From Ligustrum vulgare (Eukaryota > Streptophyta > Magnoliopsida > Lamiales > Oleaceae), in contig OY743190.1 of the NCBI GenBank assembly GCA_963555705.1, forward strand, positions 37,306,929-37,370,928: a stretch of 64,000 nt of DNA, written 5' to 3'. Of this stretch, positions 45,250 to 57,177 are shown piece after piece. A program made the position numbers and the translations under genes. A model generated the notes under the pieces. That model saw nothing but the letters and a program-made list of their open reading frames with translations. It was not told where the DNA came from and made no database searches. Within the stretch, counting starts at the first letter, position 1; every line of letters begins with the position of its first letter.

Positions 45250-47051
45250 TACCTATATTAGTCACAAAGGACTTGTAAGCGGTGAAACTTAGTGAGTAAA
45301 AGTAGGAGTAACTATGCAAAATTCATGGAGTAAAGTAACTTTACCTCTGAACTTTGAATCTTACCTTGCATATGTAAGTGAATATAGTACAAAAATCTGA
45401 TATGAATATCTTAATAGATTCACAAGAGTTAAATACACCAAGAATTGCCACAATCACTTATTTCACCAAATAAGTCACATAAGAAGCATTAAAAACTCTT
45501 TCTCATTCCATATAATCTCTAATCTTATTGATTTACTAACACATAAGAATTCTCACCTTATATTCAAGTTAAACAAGTATGAAGATGATGTATAGAATGC
45601 CATGCATGATGATACACATTATTTCATTCCTTTTTCTTCTAATTTCTTTATTTCAAGATGATGCATGTACCATTTTCTTTCTTCGTTCATTCTTTCTTCT
45701 ATTGGGCCCTTCCCCATTAGGGTTGTACACCCGCGCGCAAGAGTGCTAAATTAAGCACAAGGTCACTAGAGTGTTCTTTACACTCACGAGTTTATTAACT
45801 CGATTCTTCGTCTTTCTTTCCCAAGCATACTAGCTCAAATATTTTCTTTCTTCTATGGGCATCTAGTAGCCCGTGACCTCAATTAGGGACTTTCTCCCTA
45901 GGTGTACCACCTAAATAGGGATTTTATAATGTTTCATTAATTCTTTCTTTGATTATGTATTTCTTTCATACCAATGTACCAAACTTGCATGCATGTAATG
46001 ATGCAATGGTCAATCTCATATTTGAAGGTTTTATGTTTCCAAATACATCCACATCTAAAGTTAGCATATAAGAATGAAGAACAAGATTACAACATTGAAA
46101 TTTCAATATGATAGAATGACATTAAATCCCTACTTCTTTCTTCTTTAACTACTTAAGTGTATATTAGCCAATCCTAACTTTAACCTTATTAAACAATAAC
46201 TTCACTATCATATTCTACTTTCTTTAGTGCAATGACATCTTCTCAAATCTGACTCTCAAATTCAATTACCCATTTTGAAGATATTTAACAATAAAACACA
46301 ATTTAAGTGAGCAACTAGTTTCACTTATTAAATACAAAATGCATGGAAGAGTTAAATCCTTTTTAGATTTATCAGATAGACATTTTGAACACATGCAAAC
46401 CATAAATCCAATAATCCATAATATAAGCTATATTCTAAACTTCAAGAATTTCCCTATTCAACTAGCAACTTTCTCTCATGACATCAATTAATAATTCCAA
46501 TTAAAACTCAAGCTTAGGAGTCATTAAAGGGTTGTTATGCCATAAATTAAATCTGGACAGAAACATAAAATCAGTCTTTTAACACATGCATGGCTTAAAT
46601 ATGATAACTCATGGTATAATTCCTATCCTAGAATTTAATAATTCAATCTTTAACATCTTCTCAGGGCATAAACTGAAATTCCCAGCTACACATAGAACTT
46701 TGAAGTCAAATGAAAATCTGGACAGCAACATTTAAAATCATATATAGATTTGTATTCCATCACTTCATCCCCTAATTAGTTGGGTAATTTCATAAATAAG
46801 ATTGAATGCTTCAAGATCTTACTTAAGTGTTAAAATAATTCATTTCAAGCATGAATCCACATAACATAAATTTGGACCAGAACATAACATAGAAGAAAAA
46901 CTATCTACTTTACTCACCTTAGTTTGATTTCCTCTTAGAATTGCTAGCCTGAAATTTATAATTTTATGGGTATAAAATCAAGTTAATAATTTGATAAACT
47001 AAGGCTAAAAAGAAAGCATTAACCTTAGATGATAACCCTGTTTGATAATCC

Positions 47052-47175
47052 TGACCAGTATTACCAGAATTTCAAATTTTTCCCTAACAGGTTCAGATGC
47101 TACTGGTAGCATCCGATTTTGCAGATTTTGGAAATCAGTTTCTGTGTTTATTCCATTCGATTTCTGGTAGTATTT
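47052..47175. repeat. ACTGGT-type inverted repeats downstream of the LTR-3 TATA
   Basis: GATGCTACTGGTAGCATC at 47,096-47,113 has 8-bp arms around two bases. GACCAGTATTACCAG near 47,053 and CTGGTAGTATT near 47,164 carry the same core. In LTR orientation the main repeat begins about 250 bp downstream of the TATA box. Confidence 0.65.
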
Positions 47176-48369
47176 GAGTGTATAAGTGATGAATTTCTTT
47201 ATTATTTAGTATTCAACACTTATACCTCCATGGTTTAAAGGAATCAAATGAAGAATTTGATGAATTTCCTAAGAATTCTAAGTTTGGGAAATGGGTTACC
47301 TAATTTTTGCTTGGGTTAATCGATCAGTAAGGCTCTGGGGGGTTTAAATCTCAGACTGAAGGTATATATATATAGGGTCTAAGTTGGGTTATCTTTGGTT
47401 GGGTTTCCATATCACATTTCTACTTATTTAATACCCCATGTTATATTTATGTGAATTCAATGATTATTTGTACGAATATATATCGAGCTGGTTCCCTGTT
47501 CAGATTATCCTTGCCAAACAGATCTTAATGAAACCTGGTGCCATGTGACAGGTGTCCATTTCATGCATTATTTTAATAGAAAAATTCTCAGATTTCCTAT
47601 TCCAGGTAGTCACTTTTAGGCTAAGATTTGAAGGTCAAAACGGGGTCCATTTTGGCCATTCTTTATACCGTTGGAAAGCTCACGTTACGAGCTTCGTAAC
47701 GGTCATACATGCAAAGAGAATGGAACAATATCCAGCTCCAACCGGTCCTCCAAAGTTGGCTGTTTGACAGGATTTTATACTTAGTCATATTTCTGATTTT
47801 TCTCAGGTTTCTACCTTTTCATGTATGCAGGTTTGGCTCGATTTTTTCAAGTGACTCCCGGACTTGGATGATCTCAAATCTGATACCAATGTGTAGAACT
47901 CATTGTGATCTAAAAATTGGTGTAACATGAATCGGAAATGGCTCAACACATCTCATTTACTAAGGTCATAAAGTCGAGTCCTCTTGGCAAATTCTGTAAT
48001 TTAAGCTGAATCTTTACTAACTTTTCAGTTTAGTCCTTTTAATATAATTAAATTTCTAATTGAATCCAAATACTTTTCATAATTTTATTTTAAGCCAATT
48101 TGGTCCTTGAATTTATAATTAAGGATATTTTGCTTATCTCTTCTTAAGATTTCCCTTATCATCCCTTAGAGCTATAATTATACTAAATAAATAAAGATAT
48201 GAAAATTTCGGGATGTTACACACTGCCTTTACCAAAAGTGACAAGCGCCCATCCCCTACCAAATGTAGCAATGATAACTGTCAAAAATTAAGATTTTCCT
48301 CTCCAACCGCTAGGGTAAATACACGTGTAAAGTCCACCACATGTTGCCATCCAAGATTATAAATTCCTC

Positions 48370-48378
48370 TATAAATAG
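48370..48378 (+). promoter_or_regulatory. TATA box in the Tat LTR
   Basis: TATAAATAG in a CTC-rich context, about 280 bp before the LTR end, the usual place for the Pol II promoter of an LTR. Confidence 0.7.
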
Positions 48379-48656
48379 AGCACTCCTCCCGCCTGGGAAA
48401 AGGTTGGCAATTTGATACTCTTAACTAAATACTTTACTCTCACTCCCTTTTCTCTCTTTTACACATTTATATTTTTCGCACCCAATTTATATATGTTTAA
48501 AATGAGCACTGACTTTGGCATCGGAGTGCAAAAGGGAGCCACCTCGAACCCCTTTGCAAACTAATCGTTTGTCACAGTGCGCAGGAGATCCACGTGTTCA
48601 AGAGGGAGGAGCTGAGACGTGTTGGTCCAAGGTCCAGCCAGATTTTGTGGTCAACA

Positions 48657-48680
48657 TTTTGGCGTCGTCTGTGGGAAACC
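48657..48680 (+). promoter_or_regulatory. Primer binding site region of the Tat element
   Basis: TTTTGGCGTCGTCTGTGGGA directly follows the LTR end. It is one base from the TGGCGCCGTCTGTGGGA form common in Tat-type gypsy elements. Confidence 0.7.
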
Positions 48681-48782
48681 ATACTGCTAACCACGAAAAC
48701 GCATGATGAAAAGCCACACATAGAAAGGAAGTTTTGAGAAAGGACGAGTAACCTCTTGCAAAAGAGTGGGGAATTGCAAGCA

Positions 48783-49060
48783 CTTTGAAATATAAGTTTA
48801 TTAACCTTGAAAAAGGCGTGAAACTTTGAAATATAAGTTTATTAACCTTGAAAAATGCGTGAAACTTTGAAATATAAGTTTATTAACATTGAAAAAGGCG
48901 TGAAACTTTGAAACATAAGTTTATTAACCTTGAAAAAGGCGTGAAACTTTGAAACATAAGTTTATTAACCTTGAAAAAGGCGTGAAAATTTGAAATATAA
49001 GTTTATTAACCTTGAAAAAGGCTTGAAACTTTGAAACATAAGTGTAGCAACCCTGGAAAA
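48783..49060. repeat. 41-bp tandem repeat in the Tat leader
   Basis: About 6.8 copies of a unit with CTTTGAAATATAAGTTTATT, AACCTTGAAAAAGGCGTGAA (period 41). Copies are nearly identical, and the last ones diverge toward CCTGGAAAAGG. Leader tandem repeats are common in Tat and Athila elements. Confidence 0.92.
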
Positions 49061-49131
49061 GGATTAGGGCTTTGAGATAAAAGTTCACCCATCTTTGAAA
49101 GAAAAGATAAAACCAAGGAATTGTTCTGAAC

Positions 49132-50801
49132 ATGAATGAAAGTGGCGATGATATTAACCCTCGTAGGAGTAGAGACGGCCAACACAGCGAGGAAGAGGTT
49201 CCTCAGAGGCCTCATGAGAACGCAAACGAGGGAATGGCCAAACCTAACCCTCCGTGTCGGCACCGAAATCACCGCATGCTGCGAGACATAACTCGCATGG
49301 CAGCACAAATGCTAGAAATACAGAAACAGCAGATCGAACAAACTACTGCAATGAATGCCTACATGGCTCGAGGGTATGTTGTAAACGATCCCATGATGAC
49401 CCCACAATATGCGCATCCACATTACTCACCATCTGATGCAGCTACTGCCTCCTATTATTATCAAGATCCGCAGGCATTCGCCGAGGTAGAATCTGCTCCT
49501 TTCAACGAAGAGGACTCGGAGCATGAAGCACCCGAAGAACAAGACCAACCCCCAGTTAAACACAGGGAGGCTTCGTCCTCAAAATCTAGCAGTGTTTTCA
49601 GCCGAAGAGGAGGGTTATTTAGAGGCAAGCGAGGGGGTCGAGCTGATCAAGGTCGGCACAATGTAGCTGAGCCTAGAAATAGGCAGGAGCGACGCGCTGA
49701 AGAAGCCCTGTCACAGAGCCAAATGCATAGAGACCGGTATGATACAGGGGCAGAAAAAGTAGGCCCCACACCTGAGCCTAAGAATAAGCAGGAAAGAAGG
49801 ACAGAAGCAGCTCAGACCAAATCTCATAATGATCTTCCGACCTTCGAATGACCAAACTACGACCAAGTTTTGCCACCACGAAGGCAAGGTTACACTCAGC
49901 CGCCTTACGACCAGAACCTCGACCCGGAGTACTCTAGACATGACGAGAACAGTGAATTACCGTCATACGAGCTAGATGACGAAGAGGAAATAAGCCCCTC
50001 ACGGAGGGCATCCGTAGGTGCCTAGTACCTCATGAATTTTAAATGCCAGAAATAACAAAATATTCTGGCCGAGGTGACCCTGACGATCACCTATTAAACT
50101 ACCGCGCTAGCATGGAAATAGCAGGAGCCACTCCGGCACTGAAATGCAAGGCCTTTGCTTTAACCCTTGAGGGAAGTGCGATACGATGGTACAAAAAACT
50201 CCCTCCTGGTAGCATCCACAGTTGGAGAGATTTGAAGGCAGCATTCAAAAATGGCTTTGTTTCCTCCATGCCTGGCCAGCTCACACTCCAACACCTTCAG
50301 GACTTAAGGCAAGGAAGGGAGGAATCTCTGAAAACTTATCTAGCCCGGTTCATTGAAGAGATGCACATTTGTGAGAACATCACCGAGGCGGAGATGTTTT
50401 CCGCGCTAAAAGGGGGGTAAGACATAACGAGCATGTTTTGGAGGGATGTTCGAAGCAGAAAGCGGAGGGATTACAATGCCCTAGTAGATCTAATGAAGGA
50501 AGAGATCGTCTCAGAAGAAATTTCTAGGGCCAGAGACAATCATCCTCAAGGGAGATACAATCTTGGGTATCCTAATGAAGAGAACCTCAGGAAAGGAGGT
50601 AATAAGGATAGGTTCGGTAGTAACCGAAGTGGAGCGCCACGTCCATTTCCAGGAACCGGGTCCGGCTTTGCAGCAGAGGTCACTGAAGCTATCCCTAACT
50701 TGCACTCCAACGCTCCCTCTCAGAATCCCCCCACGGCTCAAGGAAGAATGGAAGGTATCCGAAATGGAAAACATCCCATGATTGGGGCTTACTGCGCCTA
50801 A
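49132..50801 (+). pseudogene. Tat gag, frameshifted
   Basis: The first frame (49,132-49,851, 239 codons) is a charged, low-order N-terminal region with an RRGGLFRGKRGG basic patch and no recognised domain. After a stop and frame change, 50,043-50,420 carries the Retrotrans_gag core (KCKAFALTLEGSAIRWYKKL, FKNGFVSS, LQDLRQGREESLKTYLARF). A stop at 50,418 separates it from its continuation 50,433-50,801. Near 50,800-50,840 a zinc-binding segment (YCA-stop-HRYYGHAMEDC) has a stop in it. The product would form the particle shell; here it is broken at least three times. Confidence 0.8.
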
Positions 50802-51061
50802 CACAGGTATTATGGCCACGCAATGGAAGATTGTAGAGAAATCCACATGTTAGGGGACCAAAAGGTACATGGGAGAAGGGGAACTGATTTCTCTCCTGAC
50901 AAGGGGAAAACACAAAATCAGGTAGTCAAAAGTTCAACTGAGCTGACAGACGAGCTCCATGGAAGAACCCAACCAAAGAAAAGATTGACAGTCGTCAAAG
51001 AGACAGGAGCAAAGGTCAGGATAACTCATCAGCACATGCTAAAGATACGAGAGAGCCACCT

Positions 51062-53131
51062 ATGCCTGCAAATGATCCGCTGATTTGTGAAATCGACACA
51101 ATATTGGGAGGCCCCCATCCAGGTGGAAGCACAAATAACTCCCATAAGAGATATATCAAAGAGGTCAAGCAGCCCGCCAACGTGAATTACCATATCCATT
51201 CACATCCTATTGGGATGCTTCGGACAGAATCTATCACCTTCACCCAAGACGACGCTATTGGGGTACACTTTCTGCGTAATGATGCATTGGTTATCAGGGT
51301 AGTGGTGGCTCGAAATGGGTTGTCACGAATGATGGTGGATTATGGTGCCTCGGTAAACGTGATTTACGAAGTAACTTTTGATAAGATGGGGATTAGTACC
51401 CCACTCATTCCAGTCCCAGATCCAATATATGGATTCACTGGGGACAGCATAACTCCTAGAGGATCCATAACTCTTATGACTGAGGTAGGGAAAGCACCAA
51501 CTTTATCTAGAATCCCCATGGAGTTCTTGGTTGTAGACAAAATCTCCTCTTATCATGGCTCAATTGGAAAGTCAGGTCTCATCGACTTGGGGGCTGCAAC
51601 CCATACGAAAAATATTTGCATGAAATTCCTTACGGAGTACGGTGTTGCAACTGTTAGGGGGAGCCAAACTAAATTGCGGGCCTGTTACACAAACACTATC
51701 CTGAAATTTCAAGACCGGAGCTTGAAATTGATTAGCGATGTGGCAATGGCCGAGGCTACTCCAGACCCTGAAAGAATGGGTGGAGGGCCCTCAGAAAATG
51801 AGGATGTTACAATGATGCCGGAAGAAGATCTTGCAGATCTAGACCCAAGAATGGCTGGAGACAATTGCTCTACCCCAGCTGAAAAGCTGGAATGCTTCGG
51901 TGTAGATCCACTTGACCCAATCAAGGAGTTGCAGATTGGATTAGATTCGCCGGTTGAATACAAATATCAGCTGAAAAGCTTCTTACTTGAGAACCTCGAT
52001 GTATATGCATGGTGACATGGTTGGAATTGATCCTAAAGTGGCCTGTCACAGACTCCAGCTCGATTCCAGAAGTCCTGGGCACAGGAAAAAGAGAAGACCG
52101 ATGAGTTCTGATAAATACGAGACCTTGAAAGAAGAGGTAACGAAGCTATTGAAAAATGGATTTATCAGAGAATCCCGGTATCCGAAGTGGGTATCAAACC
52201 CTGTTTTGGTACCAAAACAGAATGGGAAATTGAGACTATGTATTGATTTTTCGAATTTAAACCAGGCATACCCCAAAGACAGTTTTCCACTGCCTCAGAT
52301 TGATCAGTTAGTGGACTCCACAGTGGGACATGAGATGCTAAGCTTTAGGGATGCATACTCTGGATACAATCAAATCTCCATGCACGAATCGGATGAGGAG
52401 CACACCTCGTTTATTACGGATAGGGGACTCTATTGTTACAAAGCTATGTCATTTGGCCTAAAGAATGCTGGAACCACCTATCAAAGGTTGGTAAATCGTA
52501 TGTTTTCAGAACAATTGGGAAACACCATGGAAGTATATGTTGATGGCATGCTGGTCAAAAGTATGGTCGCCACAGAGCATATCCGCCATTTGTCAGAGGC
52601 CTTCGAAGTTTTGAGGAAATATCGAATGAAGCTCAACCCAGCGAAATGCGCTTTTGGAGTAGCATCCGGAAAATTTCTGGGATTCATGGTAAACAGAAGA
52701 GGGATTGAAGCCAATCCCGATAAAATCAAAGCTTTGATGAACATGCGATCTCTTCAGAGCCCAAAAGAAGTGCAAAGCTTGACGGGAAGGATTGCGGCTT
52801 TAAATCGGTTCGTTTCTAAGTCCACTTACAAGTGCTTGCCATTTTTTAAGATCTTGAAGGGAGGGAAGCAATACCAGTGGACGCCAGAATGTGAGCAAGC
52901 TTTTGCCGACCTGAAAACATTCTTGGGGCAGGCCCCATTGTTATCAAAACCAAGAGCTGGCGAACCACTTTATCTATATTTAGCAGTATCGAAAGAGGCT
53001 GTTAGCTCAGTGCTGATCAGAGAGGAAGATGGGAATCAATTCCCAGTGTATTATGTAAGCAAAGCCATGCTGGATGCAGAAACACGTTACCCAGATATGG
53101 AGAAACTTGCTCTCTCGTTGATCACAGCAAA
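51062..53131 (+). pseudogene. Tat protease-RT-RNase H remnant
   Basis: 51,062-52,015 includes the protease with its DSGA loop altered to DYGAS (MMVDYGASVNVIY) and the link to RT (LLENLDVYAW-stop). A frame change follows. 51,987-53,131 carries RT: KKRRPMSSDKYETLKEEVTK, LLKNGFIRESRYPKWVSNPV, LCIDFSNLNQAYPKDSFPLP, FRDAYSGYNQI and MSFGLKNAGTTYQ. The active site reads YVDGML (52,534-52,551), so the second catalytic Asp of YVDD is lost. The RNase H start (PLYLYLAVSKEAVSSVLI) is cut off at the LTR junction. The enzyme would copy element RNA; it cannot here. Confidence 0.88.
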
Positions 53132-53356
53132 TACTTTACTCTCACTCCCTTTTCTCTCTTTTACACATTTATATTTTCCGCACTCAATTTATATCTGCTT
53201 AAAATGAGCACTGACTTTGGCATCGGAGTGCAAAAGGGAGCCACCTCGACCCCCTTTGCAAACTGATCGTTGTCACAGTGCGCAGGAGATCCACGTGTTC
53301 AAGATGGAGGAGCTGAGACGTGTTGGTTCAAGGTCCATCCGGATTTTGTGGTCAAC
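53131..53356 (+). repeat. 3' LTR fragment of the Tat element
   Basis: Matches the last ~226 bp of the 5' LTR (AAATACTTTACTCTCACTCC to GTGGTCAACA) with few differences. Its first base adjoins pol sequence, marking an internal deletion. Confidence 0.88.
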
Positions 53357-53361
53357 AGATT

Positions 53362-54860
53362 CGATTAATCAAATCCTAAAACTACAAATAAATGCAAAGA
53401 CTGATTTTGAACTCTTAAACTAGTGGAAACAATTAAATATCAAAATAAACTGGATAAAGCAAACAAAAGATTTGATTTTTGTTTTTATGAAATTAAAGTG
53501 TTTGGACTCACGATTTCATCTTAATTTTCATATTCAATTTCTTATCTCATATTTTCTTTCTAAAGTTGAATTTTATCGAATTCACTAATGTATCTAATTT
53601 ACCTCTCTCGAGTTTAACAATTTAACTAAGCCTACCACATATCTCTATGTTGGATCAAAATTCTTTCTTAGTCAAATGCATAAAATCTCCTAGGAATTCA
53701 CAAATGATGACATGTTACCCAAAAAATAATATCTCTATCTTTTTATTGAAATTACTGGATTTTACTACGAGGTCTAATTATTAACTCACCTCTCGAATTA
53801 TTAAAAGAACCACAAAATCAATGAATTGGTAGATAATTAGTTCGTGCATTAAGAACAATAATAAAATCGATACATAAAATTAAAGTATAAACACGTGAGA
53901 ATTGAAATTGAATAATTAAAATAAGATTATATCGCTCGTCCCAACAATAGTTAGTTACACATAACAAAAGAAGATAAAACTAATAATAAAAAGGAAGACA
54001 TAATTAGCCTCAATATATAATTAGACTGCACAACTTAACAAGGCACCTACTGTAGAGATATAACATCAATCAATCGCGAGAATATCATACGAAGATGACC
54101 TCTTTGCAGCCGGTTGTAGCTATTGTGAAAATTATTGCAAGTGGACAATATCGCAAACAAGTAGTAAAGTGGACTTTTTGTATCCGAGTTGTCAATCCCA
54201 CGAGTACTAATTTATTTACTATTATAATCAATTAATCAAATCTTAAAACTACAAATAAATACAATGACTGATTTTGAACTCTTAAACAAGTGGAAACAAT
54301 AAAATATCAAAATAAACTAGATAATGCAAATAAAAGATTTGATTTTTGTTTTTATGAATTAAAAGTGTTTGGACTCACGATTTCATCCTAATTTTCATAT
54401 TCAATTTCTTATCTCATATTTTCTTTCTAAAGTTGAATTTTATCGAATTCACTAATGCATCTAATTTACCTTTCTCGAGTTTAACATATTTAACTAAGCC
54501 AACCACAAATCTCTATGTTGGATCAGAATTCTTTCTTAGCCAAATGCATAAAATCTCCTAGGAATTCACAAATGATCACATGTTACCCAAAAATTAATAT
54601 CCCCATCTTTTTATTGAGATTATTGGATTTTACTACGTGGTCTAATTATTAACTCACCTTTCGAATTATGAAAAGAACCACAAAATCAATGAATTGGTAG
54701 ATAATTAGTTCGTACATTAAGAACAATAATAAAATCGATACATAAAATTAAAGTATAAACGCATGAGAATTGAAATTGAATAATTAAAATAAGATTACAT
54801 TGCTCGTCCCAACAATAGTTAGTTACACATAACAAAAGAAGGTAAAACTAATAATAAAAT
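53362..54860. repeat. ~860-bp tandem duplicate: rest of copy A and all of copy B
   Basis: 53,377-53,995 and 54,224-54,860 align throughout (ACTGATTTTGAACTCTTAAA, TTTGGACTCACGATTTCATC, TCTCCTAGGAATTCACAAAT, GATTACAT/ATATCGCTCGTCCC), with about 5-7% differences by eye. Together with 43,975-44,210 they show a tandem duplication that existed before the Tat element inserted. Confidence 0.88.
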
Positions 54861-56768
54861 TAAATAAAGACATAACCAAAATTTAATTGAAAATCCAAGA
54901 GTGAGATGAAGATCTTGCACCAAGACATGATCCCCTTGCTTGAAATTCGGAAAAATCTTAAATTGCCTTGAATTGTGTTGAATCTTCTCTCTTTTCTGGT
55001 TAATTAATGTCATGAAATCTGCCGCATAGGTTAGCCTCTTTTTTGCTGCCCATGTAGAATCTAAGGGGGGTTTATTGAATGTAGATTTTGAAAAATATTT
55101 AAAGACTTTCAAAGGAATTATTTTTTAATGGATTTCATTGAATTTTATTGACTTTTATGAATTTATATAGACTTTCAATGACTTTTGAAGAATTTTATTT
55201 AAAGGACTTTCAAAGACTTGTGTAGACTTTTATTTAAAAGGCTTTCATAGACTTTAGGGAAATTTTATAGACTTTCATTTTTTCAATTGAAAAACTTGAA
55301 TATTTATAGACTAATTTTCTTATGTCATGAATATTAATTATCAATAATAATTATATTTCAAGTGAATAAAAAAATGCGGATTTGAGAGATAAATTGTTTA
55401 GGATAGAGAAACATTTGTGTTAAAAAAATAGGGGAAAAATAAAATTCACATTCGATATCAACTTAAAGAAATTGTATTATGTTCATAAATTTTTTTGAAC
55501 GTACAAACTTTATATAGATTTTGATTGACTTTTAATTAAAAAAATTTAATATAAAAATCTTTTTAGAAGAAAATTCTAGAATCACTTCGCTTAATTATTA
55601 TTTTTTTGATACAATTTAAATATTATTTTTCTATAAAATTTTAGTTGGATCTATTTTCATAGAAAAATTGAAGAATATGAAAAAAAGAGTGAAAATATAA
55701 AAAAAGAATGTAAAAATGAAAAATATAAAAAATATAAAAAGCTGAAGAGACAAAAATAATGATTTGTTTAATCGTAGGTCTAAGGTTTCTATAAATAACA
55801 TGAAAGAAAGAAGAAAAATGTAGAAGAAAAAAAATTTCAATTTAAATTTTTTTTTTAAGTCTTTCAAAATCTTGGAGGTTAATGAGAGATAAATTAAGAG
55901 ATTTTGTTGTTATACTTTTTATTTAGAAGTTAATACATAGAAGATTTCGTAGGAGTCTAAAATCTTTGACATTTTGAATAACACAAAATTTTAAAAGTCT
56001 TTATATAATACACCATAACTTTTATAGACTTTTAGAAAGTTCATTAAAATCTATATTAAGTACCCCAAGATTTTAATGAAGTCTCTAATAAAGTCTAAAT
56101 TGAATACATCAAAACTTTTCAAATCCTTTAAAATATTTAGAAGTATTTTGAAATCTAAATTGAATAAAGCCCCCTAATATATGGTGAAATTAGGCCAAAA
56201 TCACGTCCAGTTTGATTTCCATAAGAGTCTTAATCAAACAAGGAAAGTTGAATTTGAGACATCTCTACGCAGCTGTCATTATTTTCATCATATCTTTCTC
56301 TTCCCTTATCCGATTGAGGTCATTCAAAGTGCGTTGGAAAGTTCACTAAAAGGGATACAATTCTTCTTGAATTTTTTTTCCCAATTCGAACTTTTACTAT
56401 CCTAAAAATGCATCTCAAAGTTCGACTGCAATTCTAGAACATAACTTCTTGTGATTCCTTTCTCACCCTAAGTCCTTTTCAAGTGTAACTTTGATTCAGG
56501 ATGTCCAATATCATTCAATTGATTCCAAATGATCTTCAACCATTATTTTATTATCCAAATCAACTAATGAATATTTATAATTTGGTCCTCATTTGTCCAT
56601 TTTGCCCAATTTTGATCATTTTTGTCCTCGTTTAGTCTTCAAACGCATCCAAATTTGAGTTTTACCTAAAACAATCAAAATAAATACACAAGTAAACAAA
56701 ATCAAACTCTAAAACACTCACACTTGGCTAAATTTAAGGTCAAGATAAGTACAAAAACGTACTTATCA
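54861..56768 (-). repeat. Non-coding LTR-like element end, split by a MITE
   Basis: The minus strand from 56,768 begins TGATAAGTACGTTTTTGTAC with the same terminal hairpin type as LTR-4 and LTR-5. The segment extends left into copy B, where ATCCCAC near 54,198 corresponds to the GATCCCAC motif of LTR-4. It is interrupted by the MITE at 55,065-56,174. The left end is not fixed. Confidence 0.5.
55065..56174. mobile_element. 1.1-kb PIF/Harbinger-like non-autonomous element
   Basis: The left end GGGGGGTTTATTGAATGTAG is matched on the minus strand of the right end by GGGGGCTTTATTCAATTTAG, continuing ATTT. TAA flanks both ends (55,062-55,064 and 56,175-56,177), the TWA duplication typical of PIF/Harbinger. 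The interior repeats GACTTTCAAAGACTT-like words on both sides and is otherwise AT-rich without a transposase. Confidence 0.75.
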
Positions 56769-57177
56769 GTAGCACCTCGCCTAGGCAATGGAGGGTCGAC
56801 CTCTATATGTTAGATATGTAAGTGAATTGCAGTGTAGGCTTTAAGAATCTTGCGACTTGACCGTCGTGCAACCTATGATTGGAGCTTTGTTGGATGAGGC
56901 ATAACAATAATCCCTCAAGTCCATGTATTTATATTTAAATGATGATGCATGTTCTTTAGGGTTGGGTGATCTATTGTGTAGATGATTTGCATATGTCGAC
57001 GGTCAGAAACATCACCATGTTGTTGCTCAACACATGTTTGGTCTTTCTTTGTTATCTCACATTTTACCTACACACTGGTATACCCATTAGGAAACAAGAT
57101 TGTCAGGGAAAAAGGCATCGACGACCGTTGGGAGGAAAAAAGGGCCGAAAATCGTCTAGGAAAATAATATTTCCTTT
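56769..57177. other. Intergenic segment, no gene recognised
   Basis: A 79-codon frame at 56,966-57,205 has no family signature. Nothing else could be supported. Confidence 0.4.

Larger units (their letters stand above)
44464..48220 (-). mobile_element. 3.76-kb solo gypsy LTR (LTR-3)
   Basis: In minus orientation it starts TGTAACATCCCGAAATTTTC and ends GAGATCGTCACA. The flanks are CACCG and CACTG, a target duplication with one change. The start matches the TGTAA-GACCCGAAAATT type of LTR-1 and LTR-2. A minus-strand TATATATATA lies at 47,363-47,374. The interior is AT-rich with runs of CATAACATTAACTTCA near 44,740-44,830. It has no pol genes. Confidence 0.82.
44211..48656 (+). repeat. 5' LTR of the Tat element, split by a solo LTR
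   Basis: Net length about 684 bp (44,211-44,463 plus 48,226-48,656). It begins TGTTGA and ends TCAACA. The early part repeats the words TTTAGCCGA and TTTACG. The later part includes the TATA box and the 3' sequence shared with 53,131-53,356. Confidence 0.88.
44211..53356 (+). mobile_element. Tat-type Ty3/gypsy element, internally deleted
   Basis: GATTC is duplicated at 44,206-44,210 and 53,357-53,361. The 5' LTR (TGTTGAGACC to GTGGTCAACA) is split by a 3.76-kb solo LTR. A PBS-like TTTTGGCGTCGTCTGTGGGA follows. Gag, protease and RT remain, with frameshifts and stops. Within early RNase H the sequence jumps at about 53,131 into the middle of the 3' LTR, deleting integrase, any polypurine tract and most of that LTR. 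RT wording (DAYSGYNQI, LVKS) and the PBS fit the Tat clade. Confidence 0.88.

Noticed and set aside
48783..49060. CRISPR-like array (regular 41-bp units)
   Set aside because: Units are contiguous without unique spacers, and the position is a retrotransposon leader in a plant genome.
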